From the NCBI RefSeq assembly GCF_013694105.1, contig NZ_JACEFG010000003.1, forward strand, positions 310,001-374,000: a stretch of 64,000 bases of DNA, written 5' to 3'. This stretch comes from Halobacillus locisalis. GTDB lineage: Bacteria; Bacillota; Bacilli; Bacillales; Halobacillaceae. A model generated the notes under the pieces. It was not told the DNA's origin, searched no databases, and saw only the letters and a list, made by a program, of their open reading frames with translations. Position 1 is the stretch's first letter. The number at the start of each line of letters is the position of its first letter. A program made the position numbers and the translations under genes. Shown piece after piece: positions 50,837 to 60,373 of the stretch.

Positions 50837-51727
50837 TTACTTCTTATTGACGGATGCATTATGAATCGAATCGACGGCGTTTTGAAGAGCGGTGTTGAAC
50901 TCTTTGTCCGATTGATTCGCATTCAAGTCATCGGCAAGTGCACGGGAGAAGCTAGCAATCAAGCCATCGTTCTCTTTAAGCAGAGAGTTCGCTTTGTCAC
51001 GATCATAGCCACCGGAAAGCGCTACGACACGCACGACGCGTGGGTGGTCGATCAGTTGCTTATACGTGTTCGCTTCTGTCGGGATGGTCAGCTTCAGCAT
51101 CACATTTTCATCTTCAGATAGCTGATCCAAGTGTTTGCGGATTTCTTCTTTCAAAATTTCCTCCGCTTTCTCCTTGCCTTCACTGTGGATATTCACTTCC
51201 GGCTCGATGATCGGTACGAGACCGGCCGCGATGATTTGCTTCCCGATTTCGAACTGCTGTTTGACGACTTCTTTGATGCCACTTTCGTTCGGCTCGTGAA
51301 TCACAGAGCGCATTTTCGTACCGAAGATATTACGCTCGTTGGCACGACGTAGTGTTTCATCCAAGTTATCGATCGGCTTCATCAGCTGGACGCCATCCGT
51401 CTGGTCCGCAAGTCCTTTATCGACTTTAAGGAACGGAACGATGCCCTGATCGGCTAGGTAATCCGCTGTGTATTTACCCTCTATTTCACGATCCATCGTC
51501 TGTTCGAAAAGAATCGCACCGATAATTTGATCGGAATTGAAGGCAGGGGACGTAATGATGCGCGTCCGCATTTTATGGACGAGGTCGAACATTTCGTCCT
51601 CACCTGAATACGAATCTTCCGGTACACCGTAAGCGGCTAAAGCCTTCGGCGTACTTCCGCCACTCTGGTCGAGGGCCGCGATGAATCCTTGTCCGTGCTT
51701 CATTTTTTCGAATTGTTGTTGGTTCAT
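50837..51727 (-). CDS. fda: Class I fructose-bisphosphate aldolase
   Basis: A 296-aa protein. [33 protein letters not shown] and MLKLTIP with the Schiff-base Lys212 are hallmarks of the fda type known from staphylococci and other Firmicutes. It cleaves fructose 1,6-bisphosphate to dihydroxyacetone phosphate and glyceraldehyde 3-phosphate, without a metal. AGGAGTG precedes the ATG, and a strong terminator follows. Confidence 0.95.
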   Translation of the reverse strand: MNQQQFEKMKHGQGFIAALDQSGGSTPKALAAYGVPEDSYSGEDEMFDLVHKMRTRIITSPAFNSDQIIGAILFEQTMDREIEGKYTADYLADQGIVPFLKVDKGLADQTDGVQLMKPIDNLDETLRRANERNIFGTKMRSVIHEPNESGIKEVVKQQFEIGKQIIAAGLVPIIEPEVNIHSEGKEKAEEILKEEIRKHLDQLSEDENVMLKLTIPTEANTYKQLIDHPRVVRVVALSGGYDRDKANSLLKENDGLIASFSRALADDLNANQSDKEFNTALQNAVDSIHNASVNKK

Positions 51728-51813
51728 GTAAACTACACTCCTTTGTAAATTCGATTCCTCTACTACTCTTCCCGTTCATCGTTGATTTTTAACATCGATG
51801 ATTGTCGAAAGGC

Positions 51814-51981
51814 TTAGTAGGTCCCGTACAGGATTTCATCCGCCTTCATTTCGGCATCTGTTTCAGGAACTCGCTCAAGGATTTCATACATCTTGTTGGT
51901 GATCTTCTCAATTTCCGCGCGGTTATAACCAAGTTCATTCATCGCAATCGTCGCATAAGCCAGTGACTCACTTTTGTCCAT
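51814..51981 (-). CDS. Small conserved-looking protein (55 aa)
   Basis: ATG 51981 with AAGGAGG upstream. The product is MDKSESLAYATIAMNELGYN, RAEIEKITNKMYEILERVPE, TDAEMKADEILYGTY. It is helical, acidic and soluble. The strong ribosome binding site and smooth coding pattern support it. Function unknown. It lies about 90 bases upstream of fda on the same strand. Confidence 0.7.
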   Translation of the reverse strand: MDKSESLAYATIAMNELGYNRAEIEKITNKMYEILERVPETDAEMKADEILYGTY

Positions 51982-52105
51982 ACCGGACGCCTCCTTCTGC
52001 TCATAGATGTCTTTAGTTTGGTCGAAAGTTCCAACTTTATTACGGAATGTGTGTGGGTCCGTCTCGTTCGTGGGCGTGCGTGGGGACGGTTCTCATGTTT
52101 GAAAA

Positions 52106-52342
52106 CGAGCACCTCTGCAAGAGAGGTGCTCGCCAGGCTGCCATCGAAAGCTACTTTCGGTTCTTCCAAGTCTAGAAGGGGCCGGTGGCGTGGAAACGAC
52201 TTCCTTTCCGCAGGAGGCTCGCCGGCTCCCCCGCAGGAAAGCGAGTCGTTTTCCATCCCACGGTATTCTTATATGATCTAACAGAATCGTTCCACAGACT
52301 ACTTCAACAGTTAGACGAGCACCTCTACAAGAGAGGTGCTCG
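52106..52342. repeat. Cluster of non-coding palindromes
   Basis: CGAGCACCTCT pairs with AGAGGTGCTCG at 52106-52132 and again at 52316-52342. Between them CGTGGAAACGACTTCC (52189) is mirrored by GGAAAGCGAGTCGTTTTCCA and CCACGG (to 52263) around a GC-rich centre. A half copy of the GGGACGGTTCTC hairpin is at 52083-52100. Confidence 0.75.
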
Positions 52343-52350
52343 CATCAAGA

Positions 52351-52512
52351 TCAGGATCGATCGCCTTTGTGGTTTTCTTTGTGTTTTTGGTTGTGCCCTT
52401 GGTTCGAAAGCGCATTGCCGAATTCTTTGGCGAACTCAGGATGCTGCTTCTTCGGGTCGACAATCGTCTTTCCAGCTTTGCCGGCTTCGTTTTTCTTCGT
52501 ATATTGAGTCAA
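52351..52512 (-). CDS. Small basic protein, SASP-gamma-like (1)
   Basis: TTG 52512 is eight bases after AAGGAG. The 53-aa product contains HPEFAKEFGNALSNQGHNQK. The core [EF]FA-EFG resembles the EFA cleavage motif of gamma-type small acid-soluble spore proteins and recurs in the next two genes. A role as a spore amino-acid store is a guess. Confidence 0.55.
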   Translation of the reverse strand: MTQYTKKNEAGKAGKTIVDPKKQHPEFAKEFGNALSNQGHNQKHKENHKGDRS

Positions 52513-52538
52513 ATCATCATCTCCTTATCTGACCGATA

Positions 52539-52570
52539 AAAAAGAACACCCCTTAATATAAGAGGTGTCC
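52539..52570 (-). terminator. Terminator of the second SASP-like gene
   Basis: Read on minus, GACACCTCTTATATTAAG GGGTGTTC followed by TTTTTT. Confidence 0.75.
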
Positions 52571-52579
52571 CCGCTTGGA

Positions 52580-52717
52580 TTACTTCTCGCGTTTTTCAGC
52601 TTTACGAGCTTTTTTAGCCTCTTCAGCACCAAATTCTTGAGCGAATTCAGCTTGATGTTTCTTAGGCTCGTGACTTTGTTGGTTTTCGCGTTGTTGTTGT
52701 TTGTTACGTTTCGCCAT
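52580..52717 (-). CDS. Small basic protein, SASP-gamma-like (2)
   Basis: 45 aa from ATG 52717 with AAAGGAG upstream: MAKRNKQQQRENQQSHEPKK, HQAEFAQEFGAEEAKKARKA, EKREK. It shares AEFAQEFG and the KKARKA tail with its neighbours. Gln/Asn-rich composition fits gamma-type SASPs. Confidence 0.6.
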   Translation of the reverse strand: MAKRNKQQQRENQQSHEPKKHQAEFAQEFGAEEAKKARKAEKREK

Positions 52718-52804
52718 CGTGTCTCATCTCCTTTCGCTTTACAAAGATTATTATGATACATTTTCAAGTCCTGTATTCTTGGAATAAAATAGTTTTTTTA
52801 TATC

Positions 52805-52984
52805 CTAACGATCAAGCTTTTGTTGTGTTTTATTTGCTTTTCTTGCTTTTTTCGCGTGCTCTTTATGCTGTTTGTTAGCCACAGCGCTGCCGAACTCCTG
52901 GCCGAATTCCGTATCGTTTCGATCCGGCTTGAATCCTTTTTTATTCTTCTGTTCAGCATCATGCTTTTTCGTCTTCTTCGCCAT
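52805..52984 (-). CDS. Small basic protein, SASP-gamma-like (3)
   Basis: 59 aa from ATG 52984; AAAGGAAGTGAG lies upstream and ATG 52990 is an alternative. TEFGQEFGSAVANKQHKEHA followed by KKARKANK links it to the two genes downstream. The three are tandem, each with its own ribosome binding site, and probably arose by duplication. Confidence 0.6.
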   Translation of the reverse strand: MAKKTKKHDAEQKNKKGFKPDRNDTEFGQEFGSAVANKQHKEHAKKARKANKTQQKLDR

Positions 52985-53132
52985 CTCCATCTCACTTCCT
53001 TTCAACGTTATTTTGAAACGAGTGGCCTAAATTATTCTTGAAAAAGCAGGCTTAGTGCGTTTTCCAACGTCTGTTTGGGTTAAAACCGTCATAATGGTTG
53101 ATTAATGACGTTTCCGACTTTTCTTCATAAAT

Positions 53133-53167
53133 AAAACCGTCGTGAATGAGCATTTACGACGGTTTTT
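53133..53167. terminator. AAACCGTCGT hairpin
   Basis: AAAACCGTCGT pairs with ACGACGGTTTTT. It lies near the 3' end of the DUF4317 gene and is related to the hairpins at 54500-54665. Confidence 0.8.
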
Positions 53168-53203
53168 CGCCATTTCAAAATAGCAAATGGTCTTAATGTA
53201 ATG

Positions 53204-54394
53204 TTATTCTTCAGAATCTGCAGGCTCTTCCTCGCCGAACGCTTCCGGCAGCATCTTGAAGCCATCGATCTCGGCATCCTCATCAATCTCGATCATGATC
53301 GCACGCTTGCCTTTGTAGTTGACTTGGCGCACATACTCGAGATCCTGCGGGCTGATCGAGATATTGGCGATTTTCGTCTGGATCTTGATCGATTTCGAAT
53401 TGTATTTCGGCACGATGTTTTTCGCTTTCAGTTCGTAACGGTCATCATCCGCGAAACGTTGGAAGGCGACTTTCACCTGCTCCTCATCGACATCCTGACC
53501 GCTCTCGGTCAGGATGCGGCCGACGTCTTTATAATCCATCTTCGGCGGCTCGTCGTCTTCATTTTCCTCAACGGACCGATGGATTTCACCGTACACTTTC
53601 GATAAGGTGGACGGGTTCATCTGCCCGCCGACGACTTCGCGCACGACTTCTTCGAACACGGCTTTGTCGGTTTCCGCGGTCGTCGCTTCCTCCGCGTTCA
53701 GCACGTCTTCGATGAATCGAAGGTCAGGCTCGTTCGATTTACCAGTCGAGTAGAGGATGTGGTTCACATCTGCCGCGCCATCGGTGATCGACGGGAACAG
53801 GAAGCCGGTCATCGGTTTCTTCAAATCGATGACGGGATCGACCTGGATGTTGTATTTGAATTCTTTCTCAATGTAATCGAACTGGATTTCCTTCTTCGGT
53901 TCCTCGGTCTGGTTGACGCTGCAGAGGATGAACGGATTCGAGTAGACGGCGTCGCGCCCACTTTCCTCGCGGTCCTCATTGTTGCCGCGCATCGGCTTCA
54001 TGTATTCCGCCTTGATGAACGTGACGACGATGTCTTTTTCAAACGGGTTATCATCGATCATCCGCTCCGTCAGCTTGACCATGTATGCCATCCACTCGTC
54101 GGTGTCATTACTGAGCAGGGCTTTATGTAATGTCAGCTGCGCCGGGTCTTCGACGTCGCGCTGGAACCTGAGCTCGAACAATTTTTCATCAAGCTGACCT
54201 GTCAGCACTTTTTTGAAATTGTTCATGAACAACTCCTGCTGGTCGCGGTCGAGCATGTCGAACGGCTGGTTCTGGTAATGATAAATATCGGTCGAATCTT
54301 TCATGATATAAATATTGAAAATGTCGGTGATTTTAAGTAAGTCATTGTCGACTTTGAACTGTTTCCGGATGCCGGCGATGTCTTTCTTCTCCAT
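53204..54394 (-). CDS. DUF4317-family protein
   Basis: 396 aa from ATG 54394 (GAGGAGTGG upstream; GTG 54403 overlaps it). MEKKDIAGIRKQFKVDNDLL, KITDIFNIYIMKDSTDIYHY and the acidic Asp/Glu-rich body match DUF4317, a Firmicutes family of unknown role. It is soluble, with no catalytic motif that I can see. Confidence 0.8.
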   Translation of the reverse strand: MEKKDIAGIRKQFKVDNDLLKITDIFNIYIMKDSTDIYHYQNQPFDMLDRDQQELFMNNFKKVLTGQLDEKLFELRFQRDVEDPAQLTLHKALLSNDTDEWMAYMVKLTERMIDDNPFEKDIVVTFIKAEYMKPMRGNNEDREESGRDAVYSNPFILCSVNQTEEPKKEIQFDYIEKEFKYNIQVDPVIDLKKPMTGFLFPSITDGAADVNHILYSTGKSNEPDLRFIEDVLNAEEATTAETDKAVFEEVVREVVGGQMNPSTLSKVYGEIHRSVEENEDDEPPKMDYKDVGRILTESGQDVDEEQVKVAFQRFADDDRYELKAKNIVPKYNSKSIKIQTKIANISISPQDLEYVRQVNYKGKRAIMIEIDEDAEIDGFKMLPEAFGEEEPADSEE

Positions 54395-54495
54395 TGGATC
54401 CACTCCTCTACGGCTTGAATGATACTTCCCCTATTTTATCACAGGCACGGCTTTTCGAGGGATGAAAACTCACTGCGTATTTCATCGTATCGTGT

Positions 54496-54665
54496 CGCCG
54501 AAACCGTCGTGATGAGCGCCATCAAAGCGGTTTTGAGGAGAAAGACTCGATGAAACCGTCTTAAGTAATGCAATCAAGACGGTTTTGGCAGATCCAAGCA
54601 TCGGAAACCGTTGTGAGGGGTATCATCAAGACGGTTTCCGAGCCCGACAGCGCTAGAAACCGTCA
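54496..54665. repeat. Series of AAACCGTC hairpins
   Basis: GAAACCGTCGTGATGAG, GCGGTTTTGAG, GAAACCGTCTT with AAGACGGTTTT, GGAAACCGTTGT with AAGACGGTTTCC, and GAAACCGTCAT follow each other within 170 bases. They form several small alternate stems. There is no ORF here. Confidence 0.7.
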
Positions 54666-54820
54666 TAAGCCGCCGCACCCCCGATAAGTATCAGAAAATT
54701 GAGGTAGAAGACCGCCTTCTGACAAGCTATAATGGAGAAAAAGGAATCGATGGAAGAGGGGTGCTCGGCCTTCTTCCATCGATTTTTTCACGATAGAAAT
54801 AAAAGGAGGCCACCCCAATA

Positions 54821-57004
54821 ATGACGACGGATTTTTTCGACCTCATGGAAAACACGACGGGCGTGCGTCTGAACGACGTCCAGCAGCAGGCCGTCACCCA
54901 CACGGACGGACCGCTCCTGCTACTTGCATCACCCGGATCAGGCAAGACGACGACACTCAATATGAAGATCGGCTACCTGCTGCTTGAGAAGAACGTACCC
55001 GCTGACCGCATCATGGCGGTGACGTTCAGTAAGGCGGCGGCACGCGATATGTCCGAGCGCTTCGACCGCTTCTTTTCCACCTTGACCAATGAAAAGGTGC
55101 ACTTCTCGACAATCCACAGCTTCGCGTTCAAAGTCGTACGAGAGGCACTGCGCAAACAAGGCCAAGCGTTTCAGCTGATCGAAGGCAACATCAGCGAGGA
55201 CGAATTGAAGAAAGGATTCGACGGACCGGACGTGCCGCTGCATAAGAAGTTCATTTTGAAAAAGCTGTACGAAGACACGAACGGCAGCCAGATTTCAGAT
55301 GACGACATCGACGAACTGATGACGTATATCAGCCTCGTGAAAAACCGGATGGTCGCCTATAAAGACTTGGACAAGATCAAATGCACCGTCAGTCAGGCGG
55401 CGACGATTTATAAAGCGTACGAGCGCTTCAAGAAAAATCATCACAAGCTGCTGCTCGACTTCGATGATATGCTGACGTACTGCCACCAGATGCTCTTGGA
55501 CGATGCGGCGCTATTATCGAACTACCAGCGTCAGTTCGACTATATCCTGACCGATGAAAGCCAGGACAATTCCCTCGTTCAACATGAAATCGTCGAGCTA
55601 TTAGCCGGTCCCTCGCACAACATCTGCGTCGTCGCCGATGATGACCAGTCGATCTTCCGGTGGCGCGGGTCTGATGTGACGAAGCTCCTGCAGTTCGAGA
55701 AGACGTTCCCCGGTGCAACGGTACTCACCATGTCGCAAAATTACCGTTCGTCACAGGAGATCGTGAAGACGTCGAACCAGTTCATCAAGCGCAACAAAGA
55801 CCGCTACGAGAAGGAGATGTTCACCGAGAATCCGGCCCACAAACAGGTCGAAATCACGTCGATGAAAACGTACGATGACCAGCTCACCCATTTGATGGAG
55901 CAGATCAAACAGACAGCACCGAATGATGAGGTTGCGGTATTGTACCGGAATAACAACTCCGCCGTGCCGCTCGCTGACAAGCTCGACAAAGCCGGTATCG
56001 ATTTTTACATGAAAGATATCGATCCGAAGTTCTTCAAGCACTGGGTCGTGCAGGACATCCTGAACTTCATGCGGTTCTCCTACAACGATCAGCGCGTCGA
56101 CGTCTTCGAGCGGTTCCATACGAAATGCAATGCCTATGTGTCAAAAGCCCAGATCGCCTCATTGAAAAGGGGACGGGTGGGGGACTCGATATTCGAGGTC
56201 CTCATCGAGAACGGGGTGCCGGATTATCAGAGGAAGGCGTTGAAGACGGCGAAGAAGCTGTTCCGCGATATCAACACGATGGAGCCGCACCGGGCGATCC
56301 GGACGATCCGTAAGAAGCTCGGTTACGACCAGGCGATCCGCAAGCTGTCGGAGAAGTTCGGCTTCAATCTGGAACACTTGAACGGGATTCTCGATGTGCT
56401 TGAGAATATCGCGTCTGGGCTCGGGTCGCTGAAAGGGTTCGCGGACCGTTTGAAAGAGCTCGAGCAGCTCGTGCAGACGTCGAAATACAACAAGAACAAG
56501 AGCGCGCTCACGCTGACGACGTTCCACAGCGCGAAGGGGCTCGAGTATGACAAGGTGTTCATGATCGACCTCGTGAACGGTGTCATTCCGTCGAAGGATG
56601 ATATGGATCAGTACCGCCTGAAGGATACGGGACCGATGGAGGAAGCGGTGCGGTTGTTCTATGTCGGCATGACGCGGGCGCGGACGGACTTGGAGCTTTT
56701 GACGTATCAATACAAAGGCAACGAACGCGTCACGGAATCGATTTTCGTCATGAATGTCCGGAAAATCGTGCAGCCGGCGGTGAAGAAGTCGAAGCCGAAT
56801 CGACACGTGGACTTTTCTGATGAGTCGCTTGTGACGATGGATGACATCGAGCTCGGGAACAAAGTCATCCACCGGAAATTCGGTCCCGGATTGATTTCGG
56901 ATTATGGCGGCGATTCGATCGGCATCACGTTCGACGGGGTAGGTTATAAGGAATTGGTGTTAGCCGTTTGTCTGGAGAACGGTTTGCTGCAGAAAGCGGA
57001 ATGA
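54821..57004 (+). CDS. UvrD/PcrA-like superfamily 1 DNA helicase
   Basis: A 727-aa protein. Q-motif LNDVQQQAVTH, Walker A LASPGSGKTTT (about 34-44), motif Ia AVTFSKAAARDM, and motif II DESQDNS in place of the common DEYQDT. Motif III is VVADDDQSIFRWRGSD, motif IV TMSQNYRSSQEI, motif V TLTTFHSAKGLEYDKVF, and motif VI VRLFYVGMTRARTDLELL. The C-terminal NKVIHRKFGPGLI resembles the PcrA tail. It unwinds DNA 3' to 5' in repair. AAAGGAGG precedes the ATG. Confidence 0.92.
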   Translation: MTTDFFDLMENTTGVRLNDVQQQAVTHTDGPLLLLASPGSGKTTTLNMKIGYLLLEKNVPADRIMAVTFSKAAARDMSERFDRFFSTLTNEKVHFSTIHSFAFKVVREALRKQGQAFQLIEGNISEDELKKGFDGPDVPLHKKFILKKLYEDTNGSQISDDDIDELMTYISLVKNRMVAYKDLDKIKCTVSQAATIYKAYERFKKNHHKLLLDFDDMLTYCHQMLLDDAALLSNYQRQFDYILTDESQDNSLVQHEIVELLAGPSHNICVVADDDQSIFRWRGSDVTKLLQFEKTFPGATVLTMSQNYRSSQEIVKTSNQFIKRNKDRYEKEMFTENPAHKQVEITSMKTYDDQLTHLMEQIKQTAPNDEVAVLYRNNNSAVPLADKLDKAGIDFYMKDIDPKFFKHWVVQDILNFMRFSYNDQRVDVFERFHTKCNAYVSKAQIASLKRGRVGDSIFEVLIENGVPDYQRKALKTAKKLFRDINTMEPHRAIRTIRKKLGYDQAIRKLSEKFGFNLEHLNGILDVLENIASGLGSLKGFADRLKELEQLVQTSKYNKNKSALTLTTFHSAKGLEYDKVFMIDLVNGVIPSKDDMDQYRLKDTGPMEEAVRLFYVGMTRARTDLELLTYQYKGNERVTESIFVMNVRKIVQPAVKKSKPNRHVDFSDESLVTMDDIELGNKVIHRKFGPGLISDYGGDSIGITFDGVGYKELVLAVCLENGLLQKAE

Positions 57005-57009
57005 AAATA

Positions 57010-57058
57010 GGGGGCAGGCTGTATGGCTTTTCTAAGTCAATGGACCTGTCCCCCTTTT
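57010..57058 (+). terminator. Terminator of the helicase gene
   Basis: GGGGGCAGG pairs with CCTGTCCCCC and ends in TTTTTT. A relative with the same GGGACAGGT stem is at 60326. Confidence 0.85.
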
Positions 57059-57104
57059 TTGTAGTAAACTGGTAAGAAGAAGGGACTAGGAATCGAGGTG
57101 CGCT

Positions 57105-59441
57105 ATGGGACAATGGTCTGTCAATGATTTTCAGTTCATCTATGTCATCGCCTGTGCTGTGTTCACGACATTAGGGCTGCTATTTGCCATTGAATCGAAC
57201 CAAAGGCTGGGCCGGTTCAAACAATCCGAACGGAAGAAACCTCTCATTCTATACTCATTCATCATCGGTGCGACCTTATGGGGCGCCCATCAATTTGCTG
57301 CGCTTTCAACCGGCCTCTCCTTTACGACCGACCATTACCTCCTCTACATATCATGGAATTTAATCGCCTCTTGGATCGGCTGTGCCATTTTGTTGACCGT
57401 CGCCCAAAGGAAACTCAAAGAAACAGCCTCTTTCATTGCAGCGAGCATCTTGTTCGCAAGCTTCATCTTGATTGCTGACATTCCCTCTTTTTACGTTTTG
57501 TTTGATGAGCATATAGTCATTCACCCTTTATTGTTGCTCGTTTCGTTATTGCTCACGTGGAGTATGACGATTCCGATGTTCCGTTTCCTGCTTTTGATCC
57601 ATTCAGAGGATTACTCCAGTCGAAAATGGAAAGTATTCGGAATCGTGGCCTCCGGTCTTGCGCTATCTTGTGTGCCTTACATGCTGTTTGTCGGTCTGTT
57701 CCAAACGCCGACGACGGACTTTTCCTACCTGATTCCATACGTCTGCATGATCACGGCGAACGTCCTGTTGATGCTTGTGCCGGATACGCTCGGTGATGAG
57801 GTGCGTACGACGAATGTGGAGGCGTTCAAGTCACTGTTCCACCACAATCCCATCGCCATTTTTTCAACCGATCCAAAAGGCTATATCCTCGACGTCAACG
57901 ATCAGGCTGCGTCGCTTACCGAATTCAGTCCGGAAACCTTGAAGAATCTGCACATTTATAACTTGGTCAGTCAAGCGGACCGCAACGCCATAAGTGCTCA
58001 TCTTCAGGGGGCGATGACGGGGGAAGTCACGCACTTGAACACGACCTTGATTCCGAAAAGCGGAGAGAAGAAATCGATCCGGATCACGGCTGTTCGAAAC
58101 ATTGTGAAAGGGCGTGTCGTCGGGGCGTTCGGCCTTGTCGAAGATATCACCGAGCAATTGCAATCGAGGAGTAAAATCGAATATCTCGCCTACCATGATG
58201 ATTTGACGGGGCTTCCGAACCGCCGGAAGTTGGAACAGCTGACGATGGAAGACTTGCAGGACGTATCGTTTCTATTAATGGACTTCGACCGCTTCAAACG
58301 GATCAATGATACGTTCGGCCATTCTTTCGGGGACAGTCTGTTGAAAAAGCTCGCCGTCGACGTGAAGGAAATGGCAGAGGGTTACGGGGCGACGGCCATC
58401 CGGTTAGGAGGCGATGAATTCCTTGTCGTGTGCATGTCGAAAGATGCTCATGCCATGTCGGAAACGCTTCTTGCCCATTTCGACGATCCGCTGATCGTCG
58501 AAGGCGTCGAGCTCAGCATCACGACAAGTATCGGCTATGCGTATGGCGGCTTGGCCGGAGACCAGAATGAATTGTTGAAGTTCGCCGATATGTCGATGTA
58601 TGCTTCGAAGGAAAAAGGCGGTCACACCGCGACACCTTATATCCCGGAACAGTTCAAAGGGAAGGAAGTCAGCCTCTCGATTGAGAAAGAGTTGTCAAAA
58701 GCGCTTGCCGAAGAGCGGCTTGAGGTGTATTACCAGCCGAAATATTCTGTGTGTGACGAGAGGGACTCGCAACTATTCGGTGCGGAGGCTCTTGCCAGGT
58801 GGACGCACGCGGAATGGGGCCCCGTGTCACCCGCGACATTTATCCCGATTGCCGAAGAAAGCCGGATGATTGTCACGTTGGAGAATCTAGTCATCAAAAA
58901 AGTGGTCGCTCAAATGGAAGAGTGGAAGAGGGCTGGGCGAGCCGTGTTCCGCGTTTCTATCAATCTATCCTTAGCGACGATCTTGCAACAGCAGTTTATT
59001 CCTTACGTGAAAGCCACACTAAGATATCACGGGATTTCCGGGGATCTGATCGAATTCGAGCTCACCGAACGGATGGTCATGCAGAATGAACGAGAAGTGA
59101 ACGCCAAGATGAGAGAGATGCAAAGTATGGGCATCACCATCAGTATCGATGATTTCGGAACGGGCTACAGTTCGCTCAGTTATTTGCACCAGTTAAGCAT
59201 CGACCGCTTGAAAATCGATCAGTCCTTCGTCCAGCAAGACGATGCGAAGGGCATCATCGCCTCGATCATCCAGATGGCCGATAGTCTCAATCTACGCGTT
59301 ATTGCAGAAGGTGTGGAGAATGAACAGCAGCTGCAAACGTTGCGGGAGCTTGGATGCACGGAGGTGCAGGGGTTCTATTTCGGAAGACCGGTACCGGCTT
59401 ATGAGTATGAACGGCAGTATTTATACTTGATGAATTCGTGA
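57105..59441 (+). CDS. Membrane GGDEF-EAL cyclic-di-GMP protein with PAS domain
   Basis: A 778-aa protein. Residues about 10-230 hold seven membrane helices with an MHYT-like pattern (GATLWGAHQFAALST). A PAS domain follows (about 245-360: LFHHNPIAIFSTDPKGYILD). The GGDEF domain (about 365-525) keeps RLGGDEF near 434, and the EAL domain (about 540-775) keeps FGAEALARW, DDFGTGYSSL and AEGVENEQQL. Both catalytic motifs are intact, so it could make or degrade c-di-GMP in response to a membrane signal. Confidence 0.93.
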   Translation: MGQWSVNDFQFIYVIACAVFTTLGLLFAIESNQRLGRFKQSERKKPLILYSFIIGATLWGAHQFAALSTGLSFTTDHYLLYISWNLIASWIGCAILLTVAQRKLKETASFIAASILFASFILIADIPSFYVLFDEHIVIHPLLLLVSLLLTWSMTIPMFRFLLLIHSEDYSSRKWKVFGIVASGLALSCVPYMLFVGLFQTPTTDFSYLIPYVCMITANVLLMLVPDTLGDEVRTTNVEAFKSLFHHNPIAIFSTDPKGYILDVNDQAASLTEFSPETLKNLHIYNLVSQADRNAISAHLQGAMTGEVTHLNTTLIPKSGEKKSIRITAVRNIVKGRVVGAFGLVEDITEQLQSRSKIEYLAYHDDLTGLPNRRKLEQLTMEDLQDVSFLLMDFDRFKRINDTFGHSFGDSLLKKLAVDVKEMAEGYGATAIRLGGDEFLVVCMSKDAHAMSETLLAHFDDPLIVEGVELSITTSIGYAYGGLAGDQNELLKFADMSMYASKEKGGHTATPYIPEQFKGKEVSLSIEKELSKALAEERLEVYYQPKYSVCDERDSQLFGAEALARWTHAEWGPVSPATFIPIAEESRMIVTLENLVIKKVVAQMEEWKRAGRAVFRVSINLSLATILQQQFIPYVKATLRYHGISGDLIEFELTERMVMQNEREVNAKMREMQSMGITISIDDFGTGYSSLSYLHQLSIDRLKIDQSFVQQDDAKGIIASIIQMADSLNLRVIAEGVENEQQLQTLRELGCTEVQGFYFGRPVPAYEYERQYLYLMNS

Positions 59442-59474
59442 AAGAACCAAGGATGACTAGTTAAATGGTCTAAG

Positions 59475-59516
59475 AAAAAGGAGTACAAGGCGCCTCGCGT
59501 TTTGTGCTCCTTTTTT
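59475..59516 (+). terminator. Terminator of the GGDEF-EAL gene
   Basis: AAAAAGGAGTACAA pairs with TTGTGCTCCTTTTTT around a GC-rich loop. Confidence 0.85.
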
Positions 59517-59619
59517 ATGATTAGATAACGAAAAGGCAGGAGATTGGGCTAATAGGATTGGGCTTCCATTTGTTTACTATTGTAAATTTTGACATAATGG
59601 GGTACATGGAGGTGCATCG

Positions 59620-59844
59620 ATGAAAATAGAGAAGGTGTTTGGTCTTCTGAGTCTAGCCTTTATTATCTTTGCTTTTATTGCCTATCCCGTACAACTTTTA
59701 CCTTACGCTCTCATTGTCGCGGGTATAAACTTTCTGATTGTAGGGTGGAATAGCTTATCGAGAGACCGAGACAAGTCGGGATATTTCTATCTAGTTGTTT
59801 CCTTGTTTTTCGCTGCTTATGGTGGCATGAAGTTCTTTACATAA
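59620..59844 (+). CDS. Small membrane protein (DUF3953-like)
   Basis: A 74-aa protein with three hydrophobic segments (LLSLAFIIFAFIAY, YALIVAGINFLIVGWNSL, YLVVSLFFAAYGGM). The layout resembles DUF3953 proteins of Bacillus, though I am not certain. TGGAGGTG precedes the ATG. Confidence 0.6.
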   Translation: MKIEKVFGLLSLAFIIFAFIAYPVQLLPYALIVAGINFLIVGWNSLSRDRDKSGYFYLVVSLFFAAYGGMKFFT

Positions 59845-59880
59845 TACTGTATCACGGGCAAGAGTTGAAGGAGGGATTGT

Positions 59881-60081
59881 GTGCTGAAAAGTCCTGTCCT
59901 GAATTTTTCATTGTCGATTTTATTACTATTCAGTGCAGCACATGACATCGACAGAATCGTATCAGATGAAGGATGGCTATGGCTGAATATCATTTTCTTG
60001 GTGAGCTCAATTGCTGCTTGCGTTTACTTCTTTTGGGCAGGTATAGGGAGTAAGAAAAAGATCAACCGTCATTCTCAGTAG
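59881..60081 (+). CDS. Small two-helix membrane protein
   Basis: 66 aa from GTG 59881, GGAGGG upstream. Helices at about 6-20 and 36-55, with a basic tail (KKKINRHSQ). It may be co-transcribed with the preceding and following small membrane genes. Confidence 0.6.
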   Translation: MLKSPVLNFSLSILLLFSAAHDIDRIVSDEGWLWLNIIFLVSSIAACVYFFWAGIGSKKKINRHSQ

Positions 60082-60111
60082 ATCGAAGTGTAGAGGGGGC
60101 ATGTCCATAAT

Positions 60112-60255
60112 ATGATTGCAGAGCAGTTGGCCTCGTTGTTTTTATTTGTAGGGCTTCCGCTTTTATTCCTGATCGTCATCGCCTTATTGGTGAATGTAAA
60201 GAAACGAATGGAGCAAATAGAAAACAAGCTCAATCAAATGGATCAGAATGAATGA
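60112..60255 (+). CDS. Very small membrane protein (47 aa)
   Basis: ATG 60112, preceded by GAGGGGGC. One helix (LASLFLFVGLPLLFLIVIA) is followed by a coiled-coil-like tail (NVKKRMEQIENKLNQMDQNE), the design of many small Bacillus membrane proteins. Confidence 0.65.
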   Translation: MIAEQLASLFLFVGLPLLFLIVIALLVNVKKRMEQIENKLNQMDQNE

Positions 60256-60325
60256 AGTTGATCCGCCCCTGTGATTACCGGCTACGAAGCGAAAAACAGT
60301 ATGTTACTGAAGAAAGAATGAAAAG

Positions 60326-60372
60326 AAGGGACAGGTCGAAGGCTTTATAGCCCAAGTACCTGTCCCTTTTTA
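60326..60372. terminator. Terminator with GGGACAGGT stem
   Basis: AAGGGACAGGT pairs with ACCTGTCCCTT. It is shared with the convergent P450 gene. Confidence 0.85.
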
Positions 60373-60373
60373 G

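Noticed and set aside
56159-56872. 237-aa minus-strand ORF inside the helicase gene
   Set aside because: His/Arg/Leu-rich shadow translation of helicase motifs V and VI.
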